From SMBSF63 sp034003545 (GTDB lineage Bacteria; Chloroflexota; Anaerolineae; Anaerolineales; Anaerolineaceae): 64,000 nucleotides of DNA. The notes under the pieces are model-generated. The model saw only the letters and a program-made list of their open reading frames with translations. It was not told the DNA's origin and searched no databases. The position numbers were made by a program, and so were the translations under genes. The stretch covers positions 97,414-161,413 of the forward strand of contig CAYURM010000005.1 in NCBI GenBank assembly GCA_964447155.1. Reading direction: 5' to 3'. Positions 50,966 through 60,037 of this stretch are shown here, one piece after another. Position 1 is the stretch's first letter. The number at the start of each line of letters is the position of its first letter.

Positions 50966-51042
50966 GATAATAGTAAATGGCTTCAGCCGGTTTTGATCCG
51001 GTGATAAGACGTGTTGTTTAGAGGTTTGGTTCGGGCGGAACG

Positions 51043-52572
51043 ATGGCAATAGAACATACCCAGGTTCGCCGCACAAATGTATTCGACAAATCCATCATGG
51101 TTGAATTAACCCGCGCCGTGACGGAAATCTCCTCCTGCCTGGAGCAAGAGTTATTATTCAAGGCCAGTGCAATTCATCTGATGCAGCTGCTGAATGCAGA
51201 TGGTGGGTTTGTAGCCGGCTGGCATCCTGAAACCGGCGAAAATTTATTTTGCCAATCTTTCAAATCTCCCTTTTATCCGAAATTCGATTACCAGTTTGAT
51301 CCTGAGACGCTATTGCAAAGCCGCAGATTAACTTTGGTGTTGAAAGAAAGCCGGATTTTACAGGTTAATATCTCTGATTCAGCCCTCGGCGTGGCTGAAC
51401 GGCGCATATTTAGCGATACCGGCGCCAAGAGTATGCTGTTGCTGCCGTTGATGGCTGCTGACAGATTCAATGGGGTGATTGGCCTGCTGCATATTCAAAA
51501 ATCCCGCTTGTATGACAAACAGGATATCCTCATCGGTCATCTTGTTTCCAGTCAGGCCTCCACCTCTTTATCGAACGCATACCTGTACCAGGACTCACGG
51601 CAGCGCACCGAAGAATTGGAAGCAGTGCGCAAAGCGGCATTAAGTGTGACGGCCAGTCTGGACCTTCAGCAGGTGCTGGATGCCATTCTGAAAGGCACCC
51701 TGGAATTATTGCGTGACGTGGAGTATGCTCATATCTTCCTGTATCAAAAAGGGAAACTGGTTTTCGGTGCTGTCCGGTGGGGAGATGCGCAGGAAGAAGA
51801 TCATTGGTACGAACCCCGCCCCAATGGCCTTACCTATACCGTCGCCAGGGGAGGGAAGGAAGTCATTATTGAAGATATGCGCACCCACAGTCTTTTTGCC
51901 AAAGACAGCACGGAATGGAAGGGAGCCATTATTGGCCTGCCTTTGAAAATTGGCAAGACCGTGGTGGGGGTGATGAATGTCGCTTACCAGCAGCCGCGTA
52001 AATTTTCAGCATCCGAGCTGCGCATTCTTAAATTACTTGGCGACCAGGCGGCAATTGCAATTGACAAGGCGCGCCTGCATCAGTTGATTGAGCAGCAGGC
52101 GCACACCGATGTGCTGACCGGACTGCCAAACCGGCGCGATTTTATGGAGCGCCTGGAATTGGAAGTACTGCGTTCGCGACGCTACCGCCATCCCTTTGCG
52201 CTGGCAATGATGGATATCAATCATTTCAAGGCTGTCAATGATCGCTATGGTCACCCCGCCGGCGACCTGGTTTTGCAGCAAACCGCCCAGTATTTTCTTG
52301 ACTTCATTCGCGACACCGATTTTGTCGCCCGCTATGGCGGAGACGAATTTGTGTTTATCTTCCCGGAGACCAATCTGGTTTCGGCACAGCGCCTGCTTGC
52401 CAAGCTGTTTGAAAATTATGAAAAACTCTCGTTGAAGCTGCCGGGAGAAAAAGACATTAAACTAAGCGCTGCCTTTGGCGTGGCCGTGTTTCCGGACATG
52501 GCCGATAATGGCAAGGATCTTGTGCAGTTGGCCGATCAGGAGATGTATCAGCACAAGCGGCAGTTTGAGTAA
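51043..52572 (+). CDS. GAF-GAF-GGDEF diguanylate cyclase
   Basis: A 509-residue soluble protein. Two GAF domains (about residues 15-165 and 185-335) are joined by a helical linker (RQRTEELEAVRKAALSVTASLD). The GGDEF domain (~345-505) starts HTDVLTGLPNRRDF, has MMDINHFKAVNDRYGHPAGD and the active-site RYGGDEF; RDTD five residues before it forms an RxxD inhibitory site, so c-di-GMP product inhibition is likely. It should make c-di-GMP in response to a ligand bound by a GAF domain. There is no membrane segment. It follows the RNA-modification operon but has its own upstream region. Confidence 0.92.
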   Translation: MAIEHTQVRRTNVFDKSIMVELTRAVTEISSCLEQELLFKASAIHLMQLLNADGGFVAGWHPETGENLFCQSFKSPFYPKFDYQFDPETLLQSRRLTLVLKESRILQVNISDSALGVAERRIFSDTGAKSMLLLPLMAADRFNGVIGLLHIQKSRLYDKQDILIGHLVSSQASTSLSNAYLYQDSRQRTEELEAVRKAALSVTASLDLQQVLDAILKGTLELLRDVEYAHIFLYQKGKLVFGAVRWGDAQEEDHWYEPRPNGLTYTVARGGKEVIIEDMRTHSLFAKDSTEWKGAIIGLPLKIGKTVVGVMNVAYQQPRKFSASELRILKLLGDQAAIAIDKARLHQLIEQQAHTDVLTGLPNRRDFMERLELEVLRSRRYRHPFALAMMDINHFKAVNDRYGHPAGDLVLQQTAQYFLDFIRDTDFVARYGGDEFVFIFPETNLVSAQRLLAKLFENYEKLSLKLPGEKDIKLSAAFGVAVFPDMADNGKDLVQLADQEMYQHKRQFE

Positions 52573-52732
52573 CTTCTCTTGCTTTCTGCATAGCGAGTGG
52601 ATATGCAATGAACAGGCATGTGTTATTTTTGATGATTGGGGGAATCTCGTGGTTTGCCTGCATCTCCACCTGTTTTGATAAACTTTTTTTGGCATTGCTG
52701 GTTACCTGTAGGTTAACCATCCCAGGGTATTC

Positions 52733-52762
52733 TTGACAAAGTACAGGCACGCCGTATATACT
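52733..52762 (+). promoter_or_regulatory. Promoter of the SPFH operon
   Basis: TTGACA (52733-52738) followed by TATATA at 52755-52760 (16-base spacer) or TATACT at 52757-52762 (18-base spacer). The hexamers are near consensus. Transcription would start near 52768, about 55 bases before the first gene. Confidence 0.65.
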
Positions 52763-52821
52763 GATTTAGACCTCATGCGTGTACATATTGTGTTGATCTT
52801 GCAGTCCTGAACAAGGTGGGT

Positions 52822-54558
52822 ATGGCTCGTAAGAAAAAGAATGAGAAGACGCAAGTCCGTCCAGCACTGATCCCGGTTATCATCTTTTTGCTGTATTTTT
52901 TGATAACCTTTCGCACCGAGATCAGGGTTGTTTTTGGATACTGGTGGTGGATTCTTACAGCTATTCCCAAGGTTATCCTGAAAATTGATATTGGTATACT
53001 GAGTCTTCCCGAGAACTTTGCCGAGATTCAAAGGATTATTTGGTTTAATATTTTCAATGGTTTTGCGGGAGTGTTTATTTTATGGTTGTTTCTGGCAGCT
53101 CTGCAAACCTTGCTGCCGGCTGCCTCACTTTGGGATGTGGTCAGGACGATGCTGCTGGTTTTCCGCCATTTTATGGGTAAAAATATCCGCATTGCCCGTG
53201 TGGTGGGGGGGCAGAATATTTCTCCGCCGGAGAAACTGGAACGCAAAAAGAAAAAGTCCCTTCTTATGCAATGGATGCTGGATGATGAAGATTACAAAGT
53301 GAGGTATGAAAAGGGCATCATCGTCCAGGATTCGAACAGTGCGGTTGTATTGGAAGAAATGTCGGCGGCACCGGATTTACTGGCAATTCTGTTTCGGAAA
53401 GTGCTTAGTTACCTATGGCTAATTGATGATGTTACTCCGCGGATTTGCGGCCCCGGGCTGGTTTTTCTTCATCCGTGGGAACGGGTGCATTCGTTTGTTG
53501 ATTTACGGAAGCAGATTCGCGGCGAGAACGGGGTTGTGGCTGCCACCGCGGACGGAATTGGAGTCCAGACGTATGTGTTTTCTGTTTTCAGTCTGGGGCG
53601 TGTTCCCCGGGCGCTGCAACTGGCCTTTAATAGGGGCAACGCCGAACAGGATTTGCAGATCGTCCATTTTGAAAAACTGAAACATGGTATGCTGAGGGTG
53701 AAGGATTTTCAGAATGACCTGGCCGCAGATGACCGGCTGGAAGCCTATCGTCAGGTATGGCCGCCGCGGCGTGCTTCCCAATTCGGTAAGTATTTCGAAC
53801 CGCAGGATCCCGGCATCCGTCCGGTATATGACAGACGGCGAATTTTTGGAGCCGTGTTCGCCCGCGCGCAAGATGATGAAAGTGAAAAAATGAGCTGGGA
53901 GGAAATGCCGCTTATTATTACCAAAGACACTTTCAAGGAAATTGCACTGCAATTCAACTTTGATAAACTAAGCAATCCGGATGGGAACTCCAAAGTGGGT
54001 GAATTTAAGAGGATGGTTAATACAGCTATTCGTAACCAGTGTGTATTGACTTACAGCGTGGTTGTTCACCGTACTGGCGAACCGCTGAAGCCCGGAGGAA
54101 TCTATCATTCCGGGGAACTGCGCGCAACCCCTGTGACACCTTTTATGACCTCCAAGGTGCTGCGCGACCGGGGAATTATGAATATTTATTCAGCTTTTAC
54201 GATGGTTACGCCACTAGACGAACGTATTTATCGACAGCGGTTGGATAACTGGCAGGCCCGCCTGCAGCGTGAGATTGATCTGGCCGTGATGAGTCACGAG
54301 GTTGAGGTCCGCAATATTTCCAGCCGCGCCCGCATTCAGGCTCAGGAAGAAATTTCTGCCACCCTGAATGCTATTCTCGGGGACCGTGACTATTCTGAAG
54401 AAGCGATGGCTTTGCTTCTTTTCCAGGCTCTGGAAGAATATATCAGCAACCCTGAAACGCGAAGCCGGCTGCCCAATGAAGTCTTCACGCTGCTGCGCAA
54501 TGTTCAGGACCGCATCCTGCCCTCCGGGGCGGGCGGGTTCCCCTTCTTGCGGGATTGA
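52822..54558 (+). CDS. Membrane protein with divergent SPFH/band-7-like domain, first of pair
   Basis: A 578-residue protein with a basic start (MARKKKNEK), a hydrophobic helix at ~15-35, further hydrophobic segments to ~100, and then a soluble part. Around residues 210-270, RICGPGLVFLHPWERVHSFVDLRKQIRG followed by ATADGIGVQTYVFSVFSLG resembles the opening of an SPFH/band-7 domain (a pore-lining or scaffold domain; canonical form PGLHxxxPW...V...TxDGV). The tail (REIDLAVMSHEVEVRNISSRARIQAQEEISATL, ~475-515) is an Ala/Glu-rich helix as in flotillin-like proteins. Identification is by pattern and is tentative. It is coupled to a second such gene. Confidence 0.6.
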   Translation: MARKKKNEKTQVRPALIPVIIFLLYFLITFRTEIRVVFGYWWWILTAIPKVILKIDIGILSLPENFAEIQRIIWFNIFNGFAGVFILWLFLAALQTLLPAASLWDVVRTMLLVFRHFMGKNIRIARVVGGQNISPPEKLERKKKKSLLMQWMLDDEDYKVRYEKGIIVQDSNSAVVLEEMSAAPDLLAILFRKVLSYLWLIDDVTPRICGPGLVFLHPWERVHSFVDLRKQIRGENGVVAATADGIGVQTYVFSVFSLGRVPRALQLAFNRGNAEQDLQIVHFEKLKHGMLRVKDFQNDLAADDRLEAYRQVWPPRRASQFGKYFEPQDPGIRPVYDRRRIFGAVFARAQDDESEKMSWEEMPLIITKDTFKEIALQFNFDKLSNPDGNSKVGEFKRMVNTAIRNQCVLTYSVVVHRTGEPLKPGGIYHSGELRATPVTPFMTSKVLRDRGIMNIYSAFTMVTPLDERIYRQRLDNWQARLQREIDLAVMSHEVEVRNISSRARIQAQEEISATLNAILGDRDYSEEAMALLLFQALEEYISNPETRSRLPNEVFTLLRNVQDRILPSGAGGFPFLRD

Positions 54559-54570
54559 GGATTGATTTTT

Positions 54571-55941
54571 ATGGAAGTGATCAGGGATGGATTGCGGCAA
54601 CTATATGCCTGGCTGCGCGGCATTTTGGGCGGCAGTTATTATCGGGCTTTAAGGGCGCTTTGGGCCAATTCAGAAAACAATCGTCAAATTCAATCTTTGC
54701 TTGGTCTGGTGATGATCCTTTTTCTGGTGTGGATGCTTTCCCGTTTTACGCTTATCGGAAATTCCCTGAATGCCGAGCCGATGGATGTTACCGCAGCAGC
54801 CCAGCATGTGCGGGATACCAATCCTTTCTTTGCCCCTATTCCGCTGCGTATTCTGGAGTTTTTCGTGCTGCGGCTCAGCACGCCTACCCTGCGCTATGCG
54901 GCGCTGCCTTTGCTGGCGGTGATTCTGGTCTTTTTTGCTGGCGCCAGCTTTGTGCGGGATGTTTTTGATCTGGATTCGTTTGGTCAGGGATTGCGTCATA
55001 TGGTTTCCGGCATGTTTGCTCTTTTTTATCCGAAATTGTTGGTGGACGAGGGGGAGATCAAGCTGGAGAATGGAAAAACGAATTTGCTGCATAACCTGGG
55101 CGGTCCGGGATATGTGCTTATCCAGCCCGGCAACGTGGCGCAAATGCGCCATTTGCGCGGATTGACCAATACGGCTACGAATGCGGATCAAACCTATTTC
55201 CTGGCACATTTTGAAACTGTGGAGTTGGCTGTTAGTCTTGAGGATCAGGTCGGGTATATTCCTTCGTCCAGGTTCGAAACCCAGGACGGCATCCAGGTGG
55301 TCTTCAAGGATATTCGTTTCGGTTACCGGATAAAGCCGGCAGCCGGCTTCGTGCGATCGGTGGTTCATCCCTATTCATATGACCCGGCAGCACTGGAACA
55401 TTATATTTTTGACCGCAGCAAGGATGAGAATGAATATCGCTCCTGGAAACGAAATATTTCCTTTGCAATTGATGGACCGATTCGCCAGTTGGTGAACGAG
55501 AATAAGGTCGATTTTTTGATGGCGCCGAAACTGGATCAAAAGGAAGTGCGCCGCAAAATTCGTGAGTACTGCCTCCAGCAGCAGCCGCTGTCTAACTACG
55601 GTGCAGAATTATTGTGGATTGATATTGGCGGGATTGAGGCAGAAGTCTTCGGCGAAGAGATCAATGGTCAGCGGGTGGAACGCTGGGCAGTGACCTGGAA
55701 AGGTGCTGCGGAAATCACCCGGGCTTATGGCCGGGCCACGCGGCGCGTATTTCTGGAAGTAGCCCGCGCACAGGCGCAGGCTGCGGCGATCACCAGCATT
55801 ATGGATTCGCTGGATACGGTTAACTGGCAGGATGATGAGGTTACCAATTTGCGGCGCATATTGCTTAGCCGGACAGCGCAATTGCTGGAAAGGCTGCTGG
55901 AAGATGATTCAGAAGCTGATTGTGAGGGGGAGGAGGAATGA
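54571..55941 (+). CDS. Membrane protein with divergent SPFH/band-7-like domain, second of pair
   Basis: A 456-residue protein with two hydrophobic helices (~45-68 and ~112-133) and a soluble domain: LGGPGYVLIQPGNVAQMRHLRG, SLEDQVGYIPSSRFETQDGIQVVFKDIRFGYRIKP has the band-7-like order of a PG loop, beta strands and T-x-DG-x-x-V. A long helix (RRVFLEVARAQAQAAAITSIMDSL, ~390-425) and an acidic end follow. ATG 54571 lies ten bases after GAGG; TTG 54562 is an alternative. It probably forms a mixed complex with the product of the gene before it. The stop overlaps the next start (ATGA). Confidence 0.6.
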   Translation: MEVIRDGLRQLYAWLRGILGGSYYRALRALWANSENNRQIQSLLGLVMILFLVWMLSRFTLIGNSLNAEPMDVTAAAQHVRDTNPFFAPIPLRILEFFVLRLSTPTLRYAALPLLAVILVFFAGASFVRDVFDLDSFGQGLRHMVSGMFALFYPKLLVDEGEIKLENGKTNLLHNLGGPGYVLIQPGNVAQMRHLRGLTNTATNADQTYFLAHFETVELAVSLEDQVGYIPSSRFETQDGIQVVFKDIRFGYRIKPAAGFVRSVVHPYSYDPAALEHYIFDRSKDENEYRSWKRNISFAIDGPIRQLVNENKVDFLMAPKLDQKEVRRKIREYCLQQQPLSNYGAELLWIDIGGIEAEVFGEEINGQRVERWAVTWKGAAEITRAYGRATRRVFLEVARAQAQAAAITSIMDSLDTVNWQDDEVTNLRRILLSRTAQLLERLLEDDSEADCEGEEE

Positions 55942-57155
55942 AAGATTTTCATACCGCGTGTGAGTGGTTTTATCAATATAACGGCACATTTTTATCCCCT
56001 GAAGCGGCGCAGATGATCCAGTCTATTGATGCCGATTTGGGGATCTCCAGTTGGAAAATCCCGCCCGCCTGTGCCGTTTCTGAAGATCAAAAAGCAGAAC
56101 TGGATATCGAAAAAGCGATTGAGCAATTTGTTCAATATGTAGAAAATGAAAAAACCGCCCATCCTGAACAATATCCTGAGGCGATGGTGCGCCTGGGGCG
56201 TTATTTTTACTATAAGGGGAAATCCGTCATCAAGAAAGCGCCGATTGAAGAACCTGATTCTGATGAGTCGCTGTTCAGGGAAATGCCTGATAATTTGGCA
56301 CCACTGGAAAAAGCGTTGAATGCTCTGGGCGTTGCAGCAGTTTATTACCAAGATTTGCAAGCCATGCGGCCTTCCACTATTAATGGTTATAATCCCGAGT
56401 TGTTGCGGGCAATTGTATTGTGGATGATGGGACAGGTGAGCTTGTTGATGTCCGATACTAAATTTGCATATGATGTCTGGCAAAAAGCGATTGAAGGTTT
56501 TGGGAAAATCGCGAAGTATTCCGGGCAGCATTATTTGCCGGAACAGGGTGCTTTTGCCGGTGAGAAACTGGTGGAGATGCGTAAGGAGATCTTTTGCCTG
56601 CCCGAAAAAGCATACAGCTGGCTGGATGACAAAAAGCTGCCGTGGAGCTGCGAATACGGCGGCGGCAATCATATGAATGAACCTACCCTGGAATTGAAAA
56701 AGATCCTGATTCAAAGACAGGAAAGTGGGAAATACCGTGAAGTATATGCAGACCTGGAAAAATTCCATAAAATCAGTAAAGAGTCGGTTCATGGTCTGTA
56801 TCTCAAAATGGTTTACGGTGAAGCGGATGCACTGGTGGTATCTGGCATGCTTTTATTCTGGATGGGGAATATTGAGGGCGCACGGGAAAAAATCAATAAA
56901 GCAGCAGATGTTTATTTGCCAGATACACATTCCAAGGCGGTGTCATACTGGATCCTCGGTTTGATGTATTTGTTTGTTCCGAATGATAAGAGTAAGGTGG
57001 TTGCCTATTGTCAGCGCGCTATCCAGGGTTTCAAGCGGATCAAATTCACAGCAGACAGGGATCATCACCAGACCGCTTTCGATTGGTATACCGATAAGAT
57101 CAATTTGATGAAACTGACTCTGGAAATGATCATGAAAGATGAGCTGTTTCAATAA
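55938..57155 (+). CDS. Helical-repeat (TPR-like) protein of the SPFH operon
   Basis: A 405-residue soluble, almost wholly alpha-helical protein. Pairs of helices with spacing and residues like tetratricopeptide repeats are visible (for example EAMVRLGRYFYYKGKSV, ALNALGVAAVYYQDL, LRAIVLWMMGQVSLLMSDTKFAYDVWQKAIEGF, SGMLLFWMGNIEGAREKINKAADVY and AVSYWILGLMYLF). No catalytic motif was seen. Overlap with the SPFH gene (ATGA) suggests that it is an adaptor of the same complex. I do not recognise a named family. Confidence 0.65.
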   Translation: MKDFHTACEWFYQYNGTFLSPEAAQMIQSIDADLGISSWKIPPACAVSEDQKAELDIEKAIEQFVQYVENEKTAHPEQYPEAMVRLGRYFYYKGKSVIKKAPIEEPDSDESLFREMPDNLAPLEKALNALGVAAVYYQDLQAMRPSTINGYNPELLRAIVLWMMGQVSLLMSDTKFAYDVWQKAIEGFGKIAKYSGQHYLPEQGAFAGEKLVEMRKEIFCLPEKAYSWLDDKKLPWSCEYGGGNHMNEPTLELKKILIQRQESGKYREVYADLEKFHKISKESVHGLYLKMVYGEADALVVSGMLLFWMGNIEGAREKINKAADVYLPDTHSKAVSYWILGLMYLFVPNDKSKVVAYCQRAIQGFKRIKFTADRDHHQTAFDWYTDKINLMKLTLEMIMKDELFQ

Positions 57156-57158
57156 AAG

Positions 57159-57196
57159 GACAACGGGCTGCTACAAATAAGGTACAGCCCGTTGTC
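57159..57196. terminator. Shared terminator between convergent operons
   Basis: Perfect 12-bp arms GACAACGGGCTG (57159-57170) and CAGCCCGTTGTC (57185-57196). On the minus strand CCTTTTATT follows, giving a T-run for the AAA+ operon; on the plus strand the tail is weaker. Confidence 0.8.
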
Positions 57197-57203
57197 GGTT
57201 AAA

Positions 57204-60017
57204 TCAATGCTCCAATTCTGAAGGAAGGTCTTCCAGTTGAAAACAAACAGTTAACGGTGGCTCTTGCCCCGTTCCGTTTTGTGCGGCCTGGCGCGCAAAG
57301 CGCGTGGCGAGGTTGTCCTTCATCGTTTCGTACACCTGCAAAGCGGTGCGGGCATTCCCGAAAGATTTGGCATCCTTTTGCTTGATGTGCAGGAGGTGAT
57401 CAACGGCGGCATGCAGCACTTCCCCAGGAAGTTCAATGTGGTTGGCATCCGCCTGATTTTGCAGGTATGTGGCAAATTCCTCAGGTGTGAAGTCCGGGAA
57501 CCGGATTTTTTTCTGGAAGCGGGAGGGCAGCCCCGGGTTTGCGTGGAGGAAGGTTTGCATTTTGTCTGGATAGCCGGCGGCAATCACCACGATACGCTCC
57601 CGGTAGTCTTCCATCAGTTTGACCAGGGTGTCGATGGCTTCCTGTCCAAAATCTCCGTGGCCGGATGAAGCCAGAGCATAGGCTTCGTCAATGAAAAGGA
57701 CGCCGTCTAGGGCCTGCCTGAATTTTTTTTCGGTTTTGATAGCAGTGTGACCGACAAATTCTCCCACCAGGTCGCTGCGTGACACCTCAATGCAGTGGCC
57801 TTTTCGCAAAAGTCCTAATTGCTGAAATATTCTGCCAACAAGACGAGCGGTAGAAGTCTTGCCGCTGCCCGGATTGCCGGTGAAAAGGAAATGGCGCAGG
57901 ATGGTAGCGGAGTCTGCTATACCATTTCTCTCTTGCAGGGCAAGCTCAAGCTGGATTCGGTTGGCGACTTTACGCAGTTCCCGCTTTACAGTGTGCAGTC
58001 CGACCATCTTGTCCAGTTCTTCAAAGATCATATTGAGGTTTTGTTCATCCGGTTTCAGGAAGCTGTGATAGGCCGAGGGAATATCGTCTTCAGTGAGGGG
58101 GGAGTCAATGGGATCGTCCTGTTCAAAAATGCGGAGGGCGTGCAGCCGTTCGATGGATTCAGTGAGATTGCGCATCTCTCCGGCGTTGCCGAAGTGCTCA
58201 TCCCGGGAGTCATACAGGCCAGTGACGATATTTTCCAGTGTGGCGTAAAAGTCTTCCCCGGCGGGCAATTGGCGTTCTTTGATCATGCTGCGCAGGATTT
58301 CAGATAATTCTTTAGGAGAGTAGTCTTCGAAGAAGAGGCGGTTCATTTCTGGAATGCGCCGTGAAAGCCCTGGATTCGACTTGAGAAAGGTTTCCATTTT
58401 CTCTGGATAACCGGCGGCAATCAATACCCAGGGAGGTTCCTGGTCTTCCATACGTGTGAGAAGGGTATCAAGGGCTTCTTTGCCAAAGTCGCCGCGGCCT
58501 TCTTCGGTGAGCAGATAGGCTTCGTCCAAAAAAAGTACCCCGCCTGCGGCTTCGTCAATCCAGTGGGTTGTGAGCTGCGGTGTGCCGCCGACGTGGTCTG
58601 CGATGAGCTGGCTGGCCTTGACTTCGACCAGATGGCCGCGGGGCAGCAAGCCGATCTCATGATACAGCTCACCCACCAAACGAGCGACGGTAGTCTTGCC
58701 GGTACCGGGGGCACCGCTGAAGACCATGTGCAGGGCGGGACGCTGTTTTTGTGTGCCCTGCCAGCGGCGCCGGGTTACGTCCAGCCAGGCACGCATTTCA
58801 CGCAGGTGGTGTTTCACCTCTTCCAGCCCGATCAGTTTATCCAGTTTTTGTTCGGCAGATTCATCTGGGTCGCGCACAGACTGGAACCAGCCAGCCTGGC
58901 GGGCAGCCGCGAGGTTGATCGAATCCATGGACTGCATCCTGTCCACCCAGGTGCGGATGGTGTGTTTTTCGGCTGCCATCCAGCTGCACAGGGTATCCAG
59001 TTCCTCCGGGCGTTGGGCAATGTCTGCCCCGCCGGGGTGGGTGATGATCAACCGGCGAAGTTCATTTGCTTGCGGTGTGCCGATGAGATGAAGATTTTGG
59101 GCGGTGCGCGGGGAATCCATCCCGTTGATCAAGAACGGCAAAGGGGCATGCTGCATGGATTGCTGCAGGACTTGCCGGTTTTCTGCCGAGAAGACGAGGA
59201 TGCACAGGTTCAGGTTTTGGGAAGGCAGGTGCTGCCAATCGGAGACCAACCCTGAAAAAGTACGCTTGTCGTCAAAATAGGCGAGGGAGTTTTCCGCCTG
59301 CTGAATAATTGCGGCAGTAGGTTCCCCGGTGGGGCGGGTCATCATTGCATGCAGGGTGCGGATGGCATGGGCATCTCCCATCCCGCCCTGTCCCAGTTGA
59401 TAGGTCTGTCTTTGGGCAACCGCTGCATCGTCTGGCAATCGCTCTGTAATCGCTGTCGTCGCCTGGTGGCGGATGGCGGCCGGGCCGTTGGTTTGCAGGT
59501 TGACAGCTTGTGATTTTAGCAGCATCCTGTTCTGGAAAGGGCCGTCCTCCAGAATGTGCATCAGCGGGCGGTTTTCGCACGCTGTTCCCTTCGACAAGCT
59601 CAGGGAACGGGGATTAGCCAGGGAACGGGGATCAGCCAGGGTATGCGGGTCAGCCAGGGTATGCGGGTCAGCCAGCGGGTGACGGGCATCCAGGGAAAGA
59701 GGGACACTCCCAACGGGGCTGGATTTCCGGATTCGCGCCGGGGGCTTGGGCAGGGCGCCTTGCATGGAGTCGGCATCAAAGAAATGCAGGGATTTGTGCG
59801 GTGAAAAATAAGCGATGTTGGTGTAGCCCAGGTGGTGCAAAACCTGCCACAGGACGTGATAGATATCAACTTCTTCTTCCCCCAGGTAATATCTGTCCAA
59901 TGCCCCCGCGCCAAACAACACCAGCAGCCTTTCGCGCTGGTGTGACTGGATGAAGTTGTAGATTGCCTTCACCCGGCCTGTAAAAATTTCTGGTTGAATC
60001 TCGTTTTGTTTTTCCAT
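57204..60017 (-). CDS. Tandem CbxX/CfqX (SpoVK-like) AAA+ ATPase
   Basis: A 937-residue protein. The N-terminal ~390 residues are unrecognised: LLVLFGAGALDRYYLGEEEVD near the start, then a repeat-derived stretch (~105-150), then a helical part. Two CbxX/CfqX-type AAA+ modules follow: the first with Walker A GAPGTGKTT (~434) and Walker B GGVLFLDEAYLL (~494), the second with GNPGSGKTS (~712) and GVLFIDEAYAL (~772); both have the family's GDFG(K/Q)EA-DTL and IAAGYP(E/D)KM sensor motifs. Such proteins remodel other proteins (Rubisco activase CbbX is one). ATG 60017 is the first ATG; a TTG at 60041 is possible. It is the last gene of the radical-SAM/coiled-coil operon. Confidence 0.85.
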   Translation of the reverse strand: MEKQNEIQPEIFTGRVKAIYNFIQSHQRERLLVLFGAGALDRYYLGEEEVDIYHVLWQVLHHLGYTNIAYFSPHKSLHFFDADSMQGALPKPPARIRKSSPVGSVPLSLDARHPLADPHTLADPHTLADPRSLANPRSLSLSKGTACENRPLMHILEDGPFQNRMLLKSQAVNLQTNGPAAIRHQATTAITERLPDDAAVAQRQTYQLGQGGMGDAHAIRTLHAMMTRPTGEPTAAIIQQAENSLAYFDDKRTFSGLVSDWQHLPSQNLNLCILVFSAENRQVLQQSMQHAPLPFLINGMDSPRTAQNLHLIGTPQANELRRLIITHPGGADIAQRPEELDTLCSWMAAEKHTIRTWVDRMQSMDSINLAAARQAGWFQSVRDPDESAEQKLDKLIGLEEVKHHLREMRAWLDVTRRRWQGTQKQRPALHMVFSGAPGTGKTTVARLVGELYHEIGLLPRGHLVEVKASQLIADHVGGTPQLTTHWIDEAAGGVLFLDEAYLLTEEGRGDFGKEALDTLLTRMEDQEPPWVLIAAGYPEKMETFLKSNPGLSRRIPEMNRLFFEDYSPKELSEILRSMIKERQLPAGEDFYATLENIVTGLYDSRDEHFGNAGEMRNLTESIERLHALRIFEQDDPIDSPLTEDDIPSAYHSFLKPDEQNLNMIFEELDKMVGLHTVKRELRKVANRIQLELALQERNGIADSATILRHFLFTGNPGSGKTSTARLVGRIFQQLGLLRKGHCIEVSRSDLVGEFVGHTAIKTEKKFRQALDGVLFIDEAYALASSGHGDFGQEAIDTLVKLMEDYRERIVVIAAGYPDKMQTFLHANPGLPSRFQKKIRFPDFTPEEFATYLQNQADANHIELPGEVLHAAVDHLLHIKQKDAKSFGNARTALQVYETMKDNLATRFARQAAQNGTGQEPPLTVCFQLEDLPSELEH
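59586..59695. repeat. Dispersed palindrome plus 18-bp tandem repeat inside the AAA+ gene
   Basis: CCCTTCGACAAGCTCAGGG at about 59587-59605, the reverse of the repeat found at 7859-7951 and 16760-17038, is followed by five 18-bp units of the type AGGGAACGGGGAT(T/C)AGCC, drifting to AGGGTATGCGGGTCAGCC. The period keeps the reading frame, so the protein has hexapeptide repeats like LADPHT and LADPRS, ending in SLSLSKGT. Confidence 0.8.
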
Positions 60018-60037
60018 AACGCTTTGCGGAAGCAGGA

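Noticed and set aside
59586..59695. Regular 18-bp repeats looking like a short CRISPR
   Set aside because: There are no spacers; the units are directly adjacent, drift in sequence and lie in frame inside the AAA+ gene.
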